Made by a program: the position numbers and the translations under genes. A DNA stretch of 64,000 bases from Helopsaltes ochotensis (taxonomy: Eukaryota > Chordata > Aves > Passeriformes > Locustellidae), in the NCBI GenBank assembly GCA_013400155.1, contig VXBM01000333.1:360361-424360 (forward strand), written 5' to 3'. Numbering within the stretch: the stretch's first letter is position 1; each line of letters begins with the position of its first letter. Below the pieces are notes generated by a model. That model saw only the letters and a list, made by a program, of their open reading frames with translations, was not told where the DNA came from and did no database searches. Of this stretch, positions 14,001 through 28,500 are shown one piece after another.

Positions 14001-16730
14001 ATGTTTTGATTACCTGGTCCCAGCTCTATTACTATTTTCTGTGGCTTCAAATTATTTTTTCCAATATTGCCATCCATAATATGAGGAAAATGCCGCTTTC
14101 TTACTTCCAATGGTAGTTGTATTAATAAGTTGTTAACAGTGCTTCCAAAAATGTGCTGGAAAGATGGAAATTATTTCAGTCATGTGAACTCCATCCACTA
14201 AGCTATCTCTTGCAAAGAGAGTCCTTCCACTGTTTTTTGGTGCTCCTGCTCATAGAGCTTCTTCCCATTTTGTTTCCTATACATGAAGAAGTCCATTCAG
14301 GCGTCACACATTACTATCTCCCAATTTTCAGATATACAAATCCAGCTGCAACATCGTGAAAGATGAGGATTGAGTAAATGACGGTTGCAGTCTGATCTTG
14401 GCCAGAACTTAGTTAAGATTTTATCTTAACTCTGCCTTTGGTGTCCAGGGAAAGACAGTGACCTGTGGGCCGTCTTCAGCTTGTGCCTAATTGGAATGCT
14501 GGCCCTTGGCCAACAGCCCAGCAGAAAGTCAAGTCATGAAACAGGAGAAATCTTTGAGTCAGCTCCTGAAATAGGTGGAGTGGTTGCAGGGAATGAAGTC
14601 TTTTTACCATCCACTCTGGGATATAGCTTTCCTTCCCAAGATTTTATTGTTTCCGTGGCTTCCTGATAGTTTTCCAGCAAGACTGCAACCTCAGCCTACA
14701 AAGCACCAGAAGACTGATTCTAGCTGAAAATGATCTGTGGTAAATGGACAAGTTTCTGAGGCCTCTACTTTTCTGTAAGGGAGCTGTGTGTTTGGAACAA
14801 ATGCTGCAGACATCTCCTTTGGGCTGATCATTTCTGTTGTTGGGTTGATCATTTTCTGTCCAGGAAAACCTACTTAATTGCTACACAGGACCACAGCTAT
14901 CCCAAATGTAAATATGTTGATTATCTGGTCCTTCCAGATTTTTATAAGAATCTTCCCTTTTAATCTTTCACCGAAAATCACAGAATTATATTCTCAAAAT
15001 TACAGATTCGAATGTTTTACAACCCGTTTACAAATGCAATATTTCTGTAAACTGTCTGCTGGTCCCTTTACTGCCTCCTAATTGAAGGAGGGTATTTTTC
15101 TAAGATGAGGGTATTTTTTTCACAGTAATGCAGGAACGCTCAGCAAATTGTGTCAATATCCTTCTTGAGCCAAAAAAACCAAAAGGAAGGCAAGCAAACA
15201 GGCTTTTGAGGAAGGATTCAGCTTTTCATTCCCGGATTCTTACTCAGAGCAATACACATTCCACAATTCCAGCCTGTTCCTGATAAACACAGAGCACACT
15301 CAGCTTTCACAGGAACAAACATTCTCTAGTAATTTATACGTGTCTATTTGGATTGATTGAAATTATAAACTAAGAGTTTTGAAAAATGCCTGGCATATCA
15401 AGAAATTGTATGCAGATCTGGTCATACTTTCTCTAGAAGCACACCTCATGTTGTGGGGCTCCTCAGGATCCCACCCATGGGTACCCCAAAGTCCCTTCTG
15501 AGACAAGAAATGGTAAGGGATTTTTTCAGGTTTCCCCTTAGCCCTGGGGGAATAATTGCTATTTTTATTTCATGTTGAGTTTTGAAAAAGGACGATCAGG
15601 TAATACAACACAACAATTGCTTATGTAAAGCAGAATATGAAGAAAGGGTAACAGGGTGGGCCAGGGATTGGCAATGTGTGAACAAGTGTAGTGCATATTC
15701 AATAGGAGCCAAAACTCCCTTCTCACCAGTCTAGAAATGTTTAGTAAACAATCAAACAAACAGTGTGGGCTGGGTCTAGGAAAAACCAACGCTTAGGAGC
15801 TGCTCTTAAGTACCAAACACAGTTTTTAGAAAGTTATGCCTTTCATCAAACTATCCAGAGCAAAGGTTTGTAATGTGCAAACCAGTTTGGGTTTTGCTAG
15901 TTCTACCAGCACGTCTAGAAAAAGGTCACTTGCTTTGTAGCCTATCGGAGCTACAGCAACGCTGCTACATTTTAATACTGTTGGGTACTCCCAAGACAGA
16001 AAGGGCATAAAGGACCAGCTTGTGGGATCTGTGGATCTCCATCTCTTTGGTGGAGTTTCTTTTTATTTACATGAAGTAAATTAGGCTTCAGTCCTTCTTT
16101 GAGACCATGGTTAAGGAGAATTTCAGGAATTTGTTTCAGAACAGTGATCTGGATGGTTAAATAGATTTGAAGGCGTAGCGGTGGAGATTACAGTGGTGTG
16201 AAAGTATAATTAAAAACTAACACTGTATCTATAAAGCTGATAAAAAGTAGATCAAATAATAAAGTGTGATGGCAAATATTGTGAGCAGGCAGGACATTTA
16301 CAGCAGAAATTCAGTGCAGAGAAGTTCATTCTCAAACATAGGTCAAATTTCAAGATGCTTCCTGATAACATGGGAGGCAATCTGTGCCTGCATGCAATTC
16401 CTCACTTAGATAATGCATAGGAAACAAAATGATTTAAACTCCCAAGGCATCTGACCCTGTATGCAGTTGTCTAGGAACAAAATTATGTACAAAATACTCA
16501 GATATTATCAGAGCCTTGGTATATCGTGATTCCATAGCAATGGAATTTGCTGAAGAATTGTGGTCTTGACTCCTGCTTATTATTAGTTACTATTTGAAAT
16601 GGAATGAGAAGGAATTTGGAAGTTGTCACGGTGGGCATTTTGTAGACATCCAATAAATGAACACAGACTATTGAACAGGAAACTGCACCAGAGGGTGTAA
16701 ATCACAACACTAGTTGCAACAGCTGTGATT

Positions 16731-16807
16731 AAAAGAAAAACAAACAAGCCAACAAACAAACACACACCTCCCTAAAAAGAAAAAAAAACAAACAACAAAC
16801 CAAGAAA
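16731..16807. repeat. A/C-rich simple sequence
   Basis: Runs of AAAC, CAAACAAG and CACACA-type units make a degenerate A/C tract of about 75 bases. It may be a decayed (AAAC)n or the tail of an unrecognised retroposon. Confidence 0.6.
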
Positions 16808-19800
16808 ATGGGAGGTGGTAGTTTATAACATTCTAGTCTGTATGAGTATTAAAATACCCTTAACAGTGCCAGCCAAGCATCATCAGTGTACTGAACTATG
16901 CTTCAATGTTAGCTGTGAGAAGGATGAGCTCCGATCATCTGGAAGGGATGTAGGCAAATTTGGAAAGAAAAAAATTCTCTTTAGAAATGGAACAATTAAC
17001 TGTCTCCCTGCAGAGTAATTCTCTAACTCTGATTTCTAGTCATCCCATAAGCCCAGGCTGCCCCTCCGACCATTACAGTAGTTGGTCAAGCAAATGTAAC
17101 TGCCAATAGCTGACAATGAAACAAAAATACTGTAATGAGTAGGAAACTGAAGAGCTTCTTTGGACTGTTTGAAAAATGCTCAAAATATTTTTTAGAAACT
17201 CTTACTCTTCAAAATATAAATGAAAGAGCTGTGAGATTTTGAATATTCCAAAATGTTTCATGCTGAGTTCTTATGTACACATCTAATCTGATGATTTTTA
17301 ATTAATCAGATCTTATGTTCAATTTAAATCTGACATTTTAAAATATTTATTTTAAATTTCAATTTGCAACTCCCATTTAGCAGGTCTAAGATTCATTCAC
17401 ACTCCCTTCTAATAATATTTTGTGGTGATAACAGAGGCCCAGACTGTTCTTTTCTCATTTTGTTTTCATTTTGACATCTGTTTGTTGGTTACCTTTACAT
17501 TGTGCTGCCTCAGCTTAGGAACAGACTATAGAAACAGCAGCCACAGCATCACACCAGGACATCTGTGCAGAGCCTGTGGAGCCTAAGGAGGGGAAGATAA
17601 AGCCAACAGAGTGGAAGTAATCACTGTTAATCGAGCAGTTTTAATCACCACCGCTCCAGTTCAGTGAGCTTGGCACTGCAGTTTACAAGGGCATGCCTTA
17701 GAATTACTTTCCCCATCTCTGCTGGAGCTTTTCTAAAGGCCAGTCTGTGATCTGTGGAAGGCAAATCTGTGGATATGTCTCTGCCTTATTCTGCTAACGG
17801 TGATTTTAGGAATCCCAAATTTCACTGATGGCACTCCAGACTAGCACAGCTCCACCGGAGCAGCCGTGGTTGTCTGGCCATGAGTGGTTAGTGTGTGTTT
17901 GGGGGACACTTAGCAGCTGTCAAAGTGAATGGAGTCAGACCAAGAAAGCTAAAACAGGAGCATATCTTTAGTTTTGGGAAGGCAAAAGCCAAGGGTGCAT
18001 CTGCTGTCATCAGCAGACCATGATCAGGCATAAGCAGAGGATGTTGCAGCATTTCCAAACTCCTTCAAAACTCTGCCTAATCACAACCTAGACAAGAACT
18101 CTTTGAGCCTCACCGGAAAAAGCTGAACTTAGATGAGCATTATAACAAGGAGTAGGAGTTCTACAGAACAATGCAGAGAGGTATTGAGGAGTCAAAGAAA
18201 AAGTAATGAATTCAGTAGAGCCTGAGGGGAAGCTAAACACTACTTACAGCTTTTTGAGGTCATAGGGAAAATGTTTCAAACTGGCTGTATTCAAGTAGAT
18301 TCCTCAGTCCTAAACAGCAGTGGCAATTTTAAAAGTCTTTTTCCCTCTTTGCTTTTTTTGCTTTCCATTAGAAGAAAGTAGAGAGAAAAAAGGTCATGAG
18401 GTTCTGAATAAAAACCTTGAGGTCCACAAACTGCAACCTGCTGTTATGGCAAACAGTCATTTAATAAAAATCTACCCATAAACTGTTGACAGTCTTTTAA
18501 AAACATAATTAATCTTATTGCACCTCTAATATCAGAAATCCAGTTTGGTGACTGCCTGCTCTGCTCTTTAGAAGTCTTGCTCTACCTCTCCTTCTTGTGC
18601 AATGAAGAACAAATTCCTCTTATCTATGACCTTACCTATTTGCTCATTTAAGCAACATCACTCATTTAGGCATCTTATCCAGATAGGCTCTTCATGAATG
18701 CAGAATTTAGTCTCCTGAGCAGCCTAGCATCCCATCTCTGAAGGTGCTCTGTGTGTATCCAATTCTGATCAAGTTAATCCTTTTAATAATGGTGACCCAT
18801 TCCAGGAGAAGTTTTATTATTTTAAGTAAAATTAATTTAATATTTTCATATCTCTGCAGAAATTCCTTATCTCTCAGCCGAGCAATACATTTGTCTTTTT
18901 CATATCTTCATGGCAGTCATATGTCATAGTTAGGCCATCAACCTAACATGCAGGTCATTGTCCCTGCCTCCAAATAATAAATTGTCAACTTAAATGAGAA
19001 TTTCTTATTAGTCTTTTTAATTGTAGTTCATCACATTTCTATCACTCCTGACTTATAAATCAATCTTTCTTCATATGATAATGTTCCCCCTCCTTATGCA
19101 ATGTTTTATCACTATAAAATGCCTCCCGCTGTGTCATCAGTAGGTTTCATTAATGTGCTCCTATTCTTTGTGCCAAGGCCATTCATGAGGGTATTTTATA
19201 ATGCTGAGTTCCATAAGCAGTCCTGGAGGATGTCTCTGCAATCTTCCTTGAACTCTCAGTGATAAATCCTCATTCTCTCTTTCCCTTTCTCTCCTTACCA
19301 AATCCTCTTGCTATTATCACACTCATTTGTATTCACATAGGTGATTCCTATGCTATTTCATATCTTTTCCACTTTAATTTATGAGCTGTGTGAGAATACT
19401 TTATGGAAATCATGATATATTCACTGTATTTTCTTTCCCTAAAAGAGTTGATTGCTGTCAAAAACCATGCCAGCAGACTATATTAATTTTCATAAACCCA
19501 AACACTATTTTGTTCTATTTTTTACTACCTTTATGCCCTGTAGAGTATTTTCCTTTGCAATGTGTTCTAAAGCCTTGCATACTATACTAAGTGTACGATT
19601 GCATCAACATGTTCTTTCTGTATTCTTAAATACAGACGTTAATTTCCTATACAACATGGAAAAAATAACCCCCATTTTTTTGTGGTGTCTTTGGCAGGTA
19701 ATCATTCATTTCTGACTTGCTAATATTAAGCAGTGATCCATTTTTTAAACAATTAAAGTCGCCTTCCATGCCCTTTCTTTTTTTTTTGGCTTTTGATAAT

Positions 19801-22800
19801 CCATACTTTGTTACTATTTTTTCTCATCTCCAAGGCAGATTTTTTCCTAAGTTTTTGTCTATTTCTAATGTATTTTTTCAGGTAGCTGCTCATCCAGTTA
19901 CAGTAAGATCACTGCTCTAAGAGTTACAGAGGGTTTTTGCATCTCCTATTTACCAGTCCTCCCAAACTTTCTTAGCATTCAGGACTCCACACTATTCTGT
20001 CCACCCTGCTTCTCCAAATCGTTCTCTTTCTTTTTTAAAATTTCCTCTTTTTTTTTCCCTAACACTTCCTTTTGGTTATCTACAATAATTTAATTTATAT
20101 TGATATGATGTAACTCATTATCATCAGACCCAAAACTATTTTATACTACTGTTGTTCTTTAGCCAGTTGGAGCAAAGACACAGTCCTTACTCAGTAGCAC
20201 TTTTTCAGTAAATTCTCAAGCTTTTTCCTTCCTAAGCTAAATGAAAAACAATACAACAGAAAAGTAATGTATTTCTTCTATTAGAACAGTACATCTTTCA
20301 GTTCATGTGATGGCCACTCTGTTTACCCTGTCTCTGATTTATAGTGATTAAGAGACTGATGCAATTCAATATATAGTCTTTTCTCCACAATGAAAAAACA
20401 TTTGTCTGAGTATTTTTTAAGACACACTTTATGTATTCTAGCAATTCCCATTTTATTCTTTAAGGCTAGAGCCCTGCCCCTTGAACAATCCTGATAATTT
20501 CCAATGGAGTAAATTTTGGGCATGATATTCTGAGAAGACATGAGAGACTCAGGTCTTAAAAAAAAAGGCAGTGAAGGTTACTGAGGGAGGAGAATTTTTA
20601 GTGTATTCCTAAAGAGATTGCTAGTAATTAGGGGAAGAAATTGGGGTTAAAAAAAAAAGGATATCAGCAAAAATATACTGAGACCAAAATACACTACAGT
20701 CTGGAGACATCTTCCAAAGGGAATCTTGGAAGCAGAAAAGTCTTGAGATTTTATAAGCAGATTTGACAAAGCAATAGAATAGGAACTACATTTTTATGCT
20801 GGCTAGCAGAGACTTTTTCCATCTGTAGCTTCTCTCTGTCACTTCCATGTGTCTGTGTTCTCTACCTTCTCTTTCCTTGAGAGATGATCTACTCCTCATT
20901 AAATAAGGAAGTATCAGCTCCCTTTACTGACTTTCTCTCAGTTTGCACTCACAATTTAACCCCACATTTAAATTGCTGCTGCACTGCTTTGATCTATTCT
21001 ACTGAAATTAATTCCAGGTAGTTTTTCTCTTTGAGGTACAGTTCCTCTCCATGGCCCAGCTAAGGAGGGAGAGGAAGAAAAAAAATGCTACCTGCATTTT
21101 AACAGTTTTGTGAATGAAAAAACACACACTCAATGACAGCTTGCAGCCTGCGGATAGGACTCAAAACAAAGTGGTTTTTATTCATTGTGTTTAATATCAC
21201 ACACTGAAGTTTGAGGCATCAATGGCAGGTGATCAATTTTTGTAAAGCTACTTCCCATATCTCTAATTTCTTTACAATCTTTCTTTGTACATTGTCAGAT
21301 TTACATGCACTGCCCCCTCAAACACAGGGCTGGAGTCATTCTTCATCTCCCAGGGTTAACTAATTCATCATTAGATGAACCCATGCAGATCCCCATGAAA
21401 TGTTTGCTTTTCAAGCCAAGCTTTCTTACATCAGCTTTTGAAATTTTATTCACTTGGACAAGCTGATTAATGGTGTCAGCATTGTTCATTTGCTTTGCAA
21501 TGCATACTGAGCAGATGTTATACTGGCTTGTTGCCCCACACTGAGCACGAAGGGGTAAACCCTTTGAGACCTTGCTTTTGTTAGTAGGTCACTTACCAAA
21601 AGGTCAGTAAGTCTGTTTTATACATAAACATGATATTGATTAATCTGAGATATTTTGATTCAGTTCTTCTGGGAGGGGCTTTATATTAGAAGCTCAGGGC
21701 CAAAACCTGACATGTCAGACTAGGCAAAACATTAGCTCACTGTGAGGGTTTCCAGGTCGAGCCAGTTGTGGGGTGCTGTCATTATAGTTTGCATTTTTTC
21801 TCTCAGGAGGCATGCAGGCGAGGGCTGTAGGGACAGGCAATGTCTTTTCATCGAGGCAATGAGATGTAAAAAAGGAATGTTTTAGGCATGCAAATGCTTC
21901 TTTAGGTGTGAAATGGAAACCACAAACTTCAAGCTCAATACAGAGTGAGAAGGAAAATGTTCTTCAAAAAAATCTGGGTAAGTAGCCCTAGGAAAAATAT
22001 GAAACGTTAGCAAGAGAAGGAATAATAAGCCATACATAAGCATTTTCCTTCAACGTGGACTAAACTTCAGAAATTAATCCACTGAAGTAGAACTATGGCT
22101 GGCAGAAGAGAATCAAGAGCATTGATACAAATGTCAGAAACATTTTGCCATGAATTTTAAGTCAGGTATGAAGTTTCCCAAAGCTCAGGAAGTATTCAGA
22201 ACCAGAGCTTTTACATTACAAAATGGAGGCTTGTAAGCCTACCTTATTTGTTGTCCTGGAAAAAAGATTTTGAATATGCTACTCTATTCTCACAGATAGA
22301 AATAAAATTATTATCTCCCTACCTCCCGAAAATGCAATGGCATTATTAATGTTATTTAATTTACTAATGTATATACAATTATCAATATATCAATTTGTTA
22401 ATTCACGCATGGGGTGTTTGTTTTTCCCCAGAATTCTTTCTCCATCCTAGCCAAGGAGAAGAAAGAAAATCAAAAATGTATGCATTAATCCCATACAGGT
22501 AAAACTTAATCTATTTCAGTGGATGCAAGATATGAATATTCAAAATGCTCTCAGATCTTACAGCCCTCCCTAAGGCTCAGGGCTTGCCTTCCAAGTGAAT
22601 CTCCAGTACTAAATCTTCAAAACAGATTTTATAAAATAATTTTTAGCATTTGTAATATTTAAATATCAGAAATATTACATTATCTATGGCATACAATGTT
22701 TGAATGTAAGCTACATCAGCTAGAATGACACAATTATATTTACATAAGTCTGCTGGTCAGGAAAACCTCTTACTTTAAAACTGTTCTTGTCTCACAAGGT

Positions 22801-23866
22801 CCTGGGAGCTTGGTTATTTAGCTTATGCTGAAGAGAATGGATTCAGCCCTGGAGGTCCACAGTCACTGCCTGCTTTTGAAGGCCATGACTAATATTTAGT
22901 TCAATATTTCATTCACATCTCTAGAAAGACAAATGTAAAACGACAATGACATATAACTAGACTATAGCCTGCATTAAGTATATTTCCTGCTAATTACAGT
23001 TAGATTGTTTGCACTTCTTTCCCTAAGGATAGGTACCTGACTTACTTGCATGTCATTAAAATAAGTCTCTGTCTTAACAACCAATGTATTGGAACCTTTT
23101 TGCTTAAAGTATTGAGAGTTTACATGGACTAAAAGCCTAAAAGTAACAAGGCTTTTAGTTACTGGACACCTTTAGTATCAGTCTCAGTTGTGACATGAAG
23201 TGGTTTCTAACAGAATTCATCACCTTCCACCTGACTGCACCCTTCCCCTTCAATGAGAATTTGCAGACAAAGTAGCTACTGAAAGGTCAAGGGATGAAGA
23301 AAAGCAGCCCCATGAACAGAATGGAATTTGTGCACTTGTTTCTTCTGCCATTTCAAATTGCTGGCTTCCTTGCCCTCTCCATGCTCCATTTGCATAACAG
23401 AGTTGATCATCTGGCCTTTATTACAGCGGGCTGAAAATAAATCATTACTGAAAGATAAAATACATCCTAGAGAACACTCTTCTCACAGACTTAAAAATGA
23501 AGGTGCTGTTGCTGCCTAAGGATACCGGAGTTGACAAAAGAAGCACATCAGTGTTGCTGATTGATTCTCTCCGTTACTGCTTGCATGAGAGGCTGCAGGA
23601 GGATTTCATGGTCATGCTGAAAGAAGGGCTTCTTTTAGCTCACCTCCATTCTCCCATTGCTGTAAAGCTGTTCAAGAGACTGGACCTCATATCTCACTAT
23701 ATAGCTTACCACCAAAGCCATCCCCATTTTTGATACCCTCTTGGACTGAACCAGCCTCCAAACAGGGAGATTTCATCTTACATTGAGATATAATCATGTA
23801 CTTAATGGTCACCAACCTAATGAAAAGACCCTCCTGATCTGGAACATTTTACTGAGCCCTTCTGCT

Positions 23867-24016
23867 TAAAATATATTTATAAATTATATTTATGTGTCTA
23901 TTTTATCTATATATATTATATAATACATGTATATGTATTTAAAATTATATATAATTTTATATAAGATGAAATATATATATTATGTATATATTTTTTATGT
24001 TTATTTATATTTATGT
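23867..24016. repeat. AT-rich tract with (TA)n and a 20-bp palindrome
   Basis: About 150 bases are almost entirely A and T, with several TATATA runs. A perfect palindrome, TAAAATTATATATAATTTTA, lies at 23,940-23,959. No gene is nearby. Confidence 0.85.
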
Positions 24017-27000
24017 CTGGAAAGACACTCTTTTCCTCCTCAACATACAAGCAGCTGCAGGCTTTAATTCCTCACATTTAGAAATATACTGAAAAGTATA
24101 GGTTCCATATTTACTCAACTTTTTTGACAAGGATTCTCTAACTTTTATTTTTGCTAGAGCAAGCTGGGTTGCCATGCTTCCTGTATCTGTGCATTAACAG
24201 AATTACTGCACATACACACTGGGCCCAGGACTTCGCAGTGAGACATTGCACATCTGTGTTGCTGGGCCTGATCTCAGGAAGCCTGTGAGTTACTGCTCCA
24301 ACCTTCTGATATTCAATACGGTAATTCCTTCCCTTTATATTTGTCTATAAGATATGATTTAGTGAACCTTTTCCTTCCCATCTGCTGCAACTGGCTGTCC
24401 AAGTTCTTCAGGAGTCTCTCCAAATCCATTTTCACTAACATTTGTATTACTTCTACCTCATCCACAGGAGAGACTGACACTACGAGGCTGCAATCTCATC
24501 CAACAACTCACATCTTTCTCATGAAGTCTTGCCCAAAAGACAATTCAGGGCATGTGTTGGCACAGAAGTTGTGGTGTTGACCTCAAGAGGACTGGATGTC
24601 GGATGTCATTTTGCCCCTTGTGTCTTTGAAAATGCAAAGGGAACTGAGTATTGCCAGTCACAAATTAACAACAACAACAAAAAAACCAACTAGGCCTGAA
24701 AAGATAATACTATTTAAAGAAGATGCAGGGCCAGGGAGTCTTTAGTCTTTTGTTTTTATCAAAATTCCTGGTTGATTTGGGAATCTTTTAAAATTATTTT
24801 AACAATCATAAGGTCCAGAAACCTAACCTTTTGTAACATCTTTTATCTCTCTTATTTTTTACTTCGGATTTTAATTCTTGAAATTCTTGCATAGTTGTTG
24901 CTTGCCAACATCCAAGTGAAAAAAACCCCAAAAAACAAAAAAAAAAAAGTTTGTGGGTTTTTTAGCAACTGGCTGTGGACTGTTCAGCACAGCAGGAACC
25001 ACACAGGACACTCGATGAGGAGAAGGACCCAAAAGAGGGCCTTTTGTTTATTCTTTCTTTCTTAAGTAGATCTCAGGTCCATGCCAGGGATTGGATGAGA
25101 AGATGAACACCTCTCTTCTCCACTGGCCCAGCTGACGGTCAGTCAGTACAATTTGCATCTAAAGGCATGTGATATTTACCAATCCATTCTCTAAACAAAC
25201 CCTATCTTACAGATAACACCAGTGTGAGAAAGGCAAAGCACTACCTAAACATTGAGGATTCTGACTCCATTCTAAAAGCTAAGAAACACATCAGAAAGGC
25301 TGCAAAAATCAGGGCAACAACTGGCCATGCTGTTCTTCAGAGAAAAGAATTAGCCCTTTGCACAAGGCTTGGATTTCACATAAAACAACCCTATTTCTTC
25401 TTTAAATTTGATCAAAAGTCGTAATGTTTATGTACGTCTTTATTAGCAAAGTGTAATATTTCCTTTAAAGCTTTTAATATTTTCAGGCTTTCTTCCATTT
25501 AACATTATAATTCTCTGCTATTTCAGTTAAATGCTACACCAATTTGCTTGAAGTTGAGTCATTTTTGCCTGCAGTTCTAGCTCTGAATTTCATCAGCACC
25601 ACTTAGAGCTGTCCATCAGCAGCACATTACTTAAATCTGTACAAAAGATATCAAGCTTTTCATCATTAATCTGGTGTTTCTAGAATATACATTCCCATTT
25701 TGATTATCTTCTTTTCACTACAGTTTGTTTTACTCATCACTGTACTGATATGGTTGCAGCTCAACTCAGCTCGTTTGTGTTGGTGGGACTGCAAAAAAAG
25801 ATCAGACGTAGCCAAGCTGCTCTCCAGTTTCTTTATCTGGAAGAGAAAGAGCTGATATCAACAATTTCATACCCCGAGTCACAATTTTAAGAACAGGCAA
25901 GGTACAAACTCTTGAAACAAATTAATTTATTTGCTAAGGAAATTACCAATCTCATCTGCATCTATTTCTGAAACAGAAAATTTGCTTGAAGTTCTTTGTT
26001 TTGGACCTCAGCTTCCAGACATTGTCTTCACAGGTCCCAGGTTGTTACATTATAGTCTCACCTCAAGGTTCTGTTGACATCTGAGGCACCCCTGTAGGCA
26101 GCATTAGGCACAAATATATTACAACTAAACATTACATTGGTCTCTGACTGTGACGTATGGACATAGAATTTTCTTTAGACTGGATAGAAATCCCTGAAAC
26201 GTGCCATACTTTATTCCTCTCTTTCACCTTCATAAGGACAAAAGAAAGAGTGCTCTTAATTATTTTCCTAATCATAAATGTGATCTGTTCTCCTCACCCA
26301 TGTAAATGTATCAGTAAAGAGTTGCAGCATTTGAGGAGCCCGACATCTAAAATTTTTCTATCTGCCACTGGTCAATGAGGTTGGAAGCAGAAATCAGTAT
26401 AAATCAAATAATGATTCAACTTGGTACACTGACTAAATCAGTTCAGGGGTAATAACAAGTAAGAATGCAGGCAGAGAACTAGAACAATATAGGCAAGATA
26501 CAGAATTTGGTGCAAATCACAAAAGATTGTTTCAACTTGGGCTTTGCATGCAAGACATGCAAGAAGAAAAGCTAAAAGACAAAACTAAATCCTGACAAAA
26601 ATGCAAGACATTGAAGAGAATGTGAAGAACAGTATCTTAACTATAAAATAGAGAGTAAATGTATGGAAACAATTGAAGTAGAGGATTCATAGTTCCTGAA
26701 TAAGCAAAATAGATACAGACTTAGGTATGCTCTTAATTCCCACAGAAGCTAAAGCCATGATTAAAATTTTACCCGTGCTTAAGTTCTTAATTAATCCTAT
26801 AGTAATCATAGACTCCTCCTTCAGCTTTCACTGAGCCATAGGATTCACTGTATCCTGGGAATTTAAATTGCTCAGTACTTTGAAATACTGCTTTTATTTA
26901 AATAAATAAAGCCCACAGTTATAAGATACATTTTATCTTTAATGTTTTCCTAACTGTTTTTGCTTGAAAGATCTTAGTAGTACTGGCCATTGATTCAACA

Positions 27001-27749
27001 AACATGAACTTGTTTCGAGAGTAGAAGACAGTAAGAGATCCTCCCTAATATTTTCCTTCTCTATTTACAGTGTTTACATAAGAAAAAAACCTTTTTTTTT
27101 TATCACCAGCATCTCTAAATTGTTTCATATATACAGTGCAGTAAAAATGTAGAAAAAAATTATTCTTGGAATTTATGCTACTATGTTTTCCCCAGATAAT
27201 GACATTCGACACAATAAAATTAACAGATGTTTCTTACTAAAATAATCCAGAACTAAATGTTAAGTGTTTATTCTCTTACAAAACAAACCGTTCAGCAACC
27301 AAATAACTCTGAGTTCAAATAAATGTGCTTTATGTACAGTCATGAGGCTCCCATGTGAAGTGAATTAATAATGAACCTCAGGTAAATCTATCATGGTGGC
27401 TTTATAAATGTGTTTCTGAGGATGAGACTAATTACGTACATTGATGTGAGTAATATATAATTAATACCCATTTTCCTTTCTAAAAGGGTGAATTTAAACC
27501 CATTCTGAAACTAAGACTTTGTTGTTATTCTTAAAAAATAATCAGCATAATAGGCAATAAAATCTGGAGCTAAGAAAAAAGGAGAGCAAAGAAAGGAGTA
27601 GAACAATTTTTACTGAAAGCTATAACTAAACATAGAAATCCCAAATGAGATGAAAAAAAGTAGCCAAGAGCACCAAAAGCTACGTTCTAGAACATCACCT
27701 GGAACCACAGGACTTTCATCCACAGCACATCACTTGGTGCCTTAGAAAC

Positions 27750-28500
27750 AATAGAATCATAACAGGTCAGAAGAGACCTTCAGGGGTTATCTGGTTCAAC
27801 TCCTTGCTCAAACAGGACTCATCAGATCAAGTGGATCAGGGCTAAGGGAGTCCTGAACATCTCTAAATACGGAGCTCCTACACCATCTTTGAGCAACTCT
27901 GTCCAGTGTATGACCATCCTCATGGTGGTTTTTTCCCTTTTATCTAGAATATGGAATTTACTGTGTTGCAATTTGTGTCTGTTGGCTCTTGTGCCATCAC
28001 GGTATACTTATGAGAAGAGGCTGGATCCATTTTTCGGTCCTGTCCTGCAGTTAGGCAGTTGTAAGCAACAACAAGGTCTCCTTTTCTCCGAGCTGAAAAT
28101 ACCACCTCTGTCAGCCTCTTCATGTGCATCGTGTTCTCCAGCCCCTGACTGTTTTGGAGGCCTTTTGATTGACTCTGTTCCATGTGTCAACATTGTTCTT
28201 GTGCTGGAGGAAGCCCCGAGCCAGTGACAGTACTGAGATGAGGTGTTATGAAAGATCATTCCCCTGACCCTCTCATTGATACAGCTCAAGACGCTATTGA
28301 CCACCTTGGGTGCAAGGGTGCAGTGCTGACACACGTTCAAACTGTCCTCTAGGACACCAAGGTCCTTTTCTGCTTCCAAACAGCTCCCAGCCTGTACTGT
28401 TGCATGGGGCTATTCCTTCCCGGATGCAAGAACTTGGAATTGCTCTTGTGGAGCTCTCTCTGAATAGCAGCCCTGCCCTCCAGCTGAATTCAGCTTTTGA
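27750..28500 (-). mobile_element. CR1 LINE fragment, 3' part of ORF2 plus 3' UTR
   Basis: The plus strand begins ATAGAATCATAACAGGTCAG and continues with AGAGACCTTCAGGGG, the reverse complement of a CR1 3' end. Further on are typical CR1 blocks, including AACAAGGTCTCCTTTTC, CCACCTCTGTCAGCC and CACCAAGGTCCTTTTC. Read on the minus strand, 28,379-28,008 encodes EAEKDLGVLEDSLN, a well-known piece of the CR1 reverse-transcriptase C-terminal region. The copy is interrupted by stops and indels and seems to have lost a piece near 28,440-28,480. It is an inactive, 5'-truncated copy about 2.7 kb upstream of the CpG island. Confidence 0.88.

Larger units (their letters stand above)
8009..27749. other. 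Intergenic, nothing recognised apart from simple repeats
   Basis: About 20 kb of AT-rich DNA. All open frames are short (under about 95 codons) and look random. The A/C-rich tract at 16.7 kb and the AT-rich tract at 23.9 kb are listed separately. Conserved non-coding elements could be present but cannot be recognised from one sequence. Confidence 0.65.
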
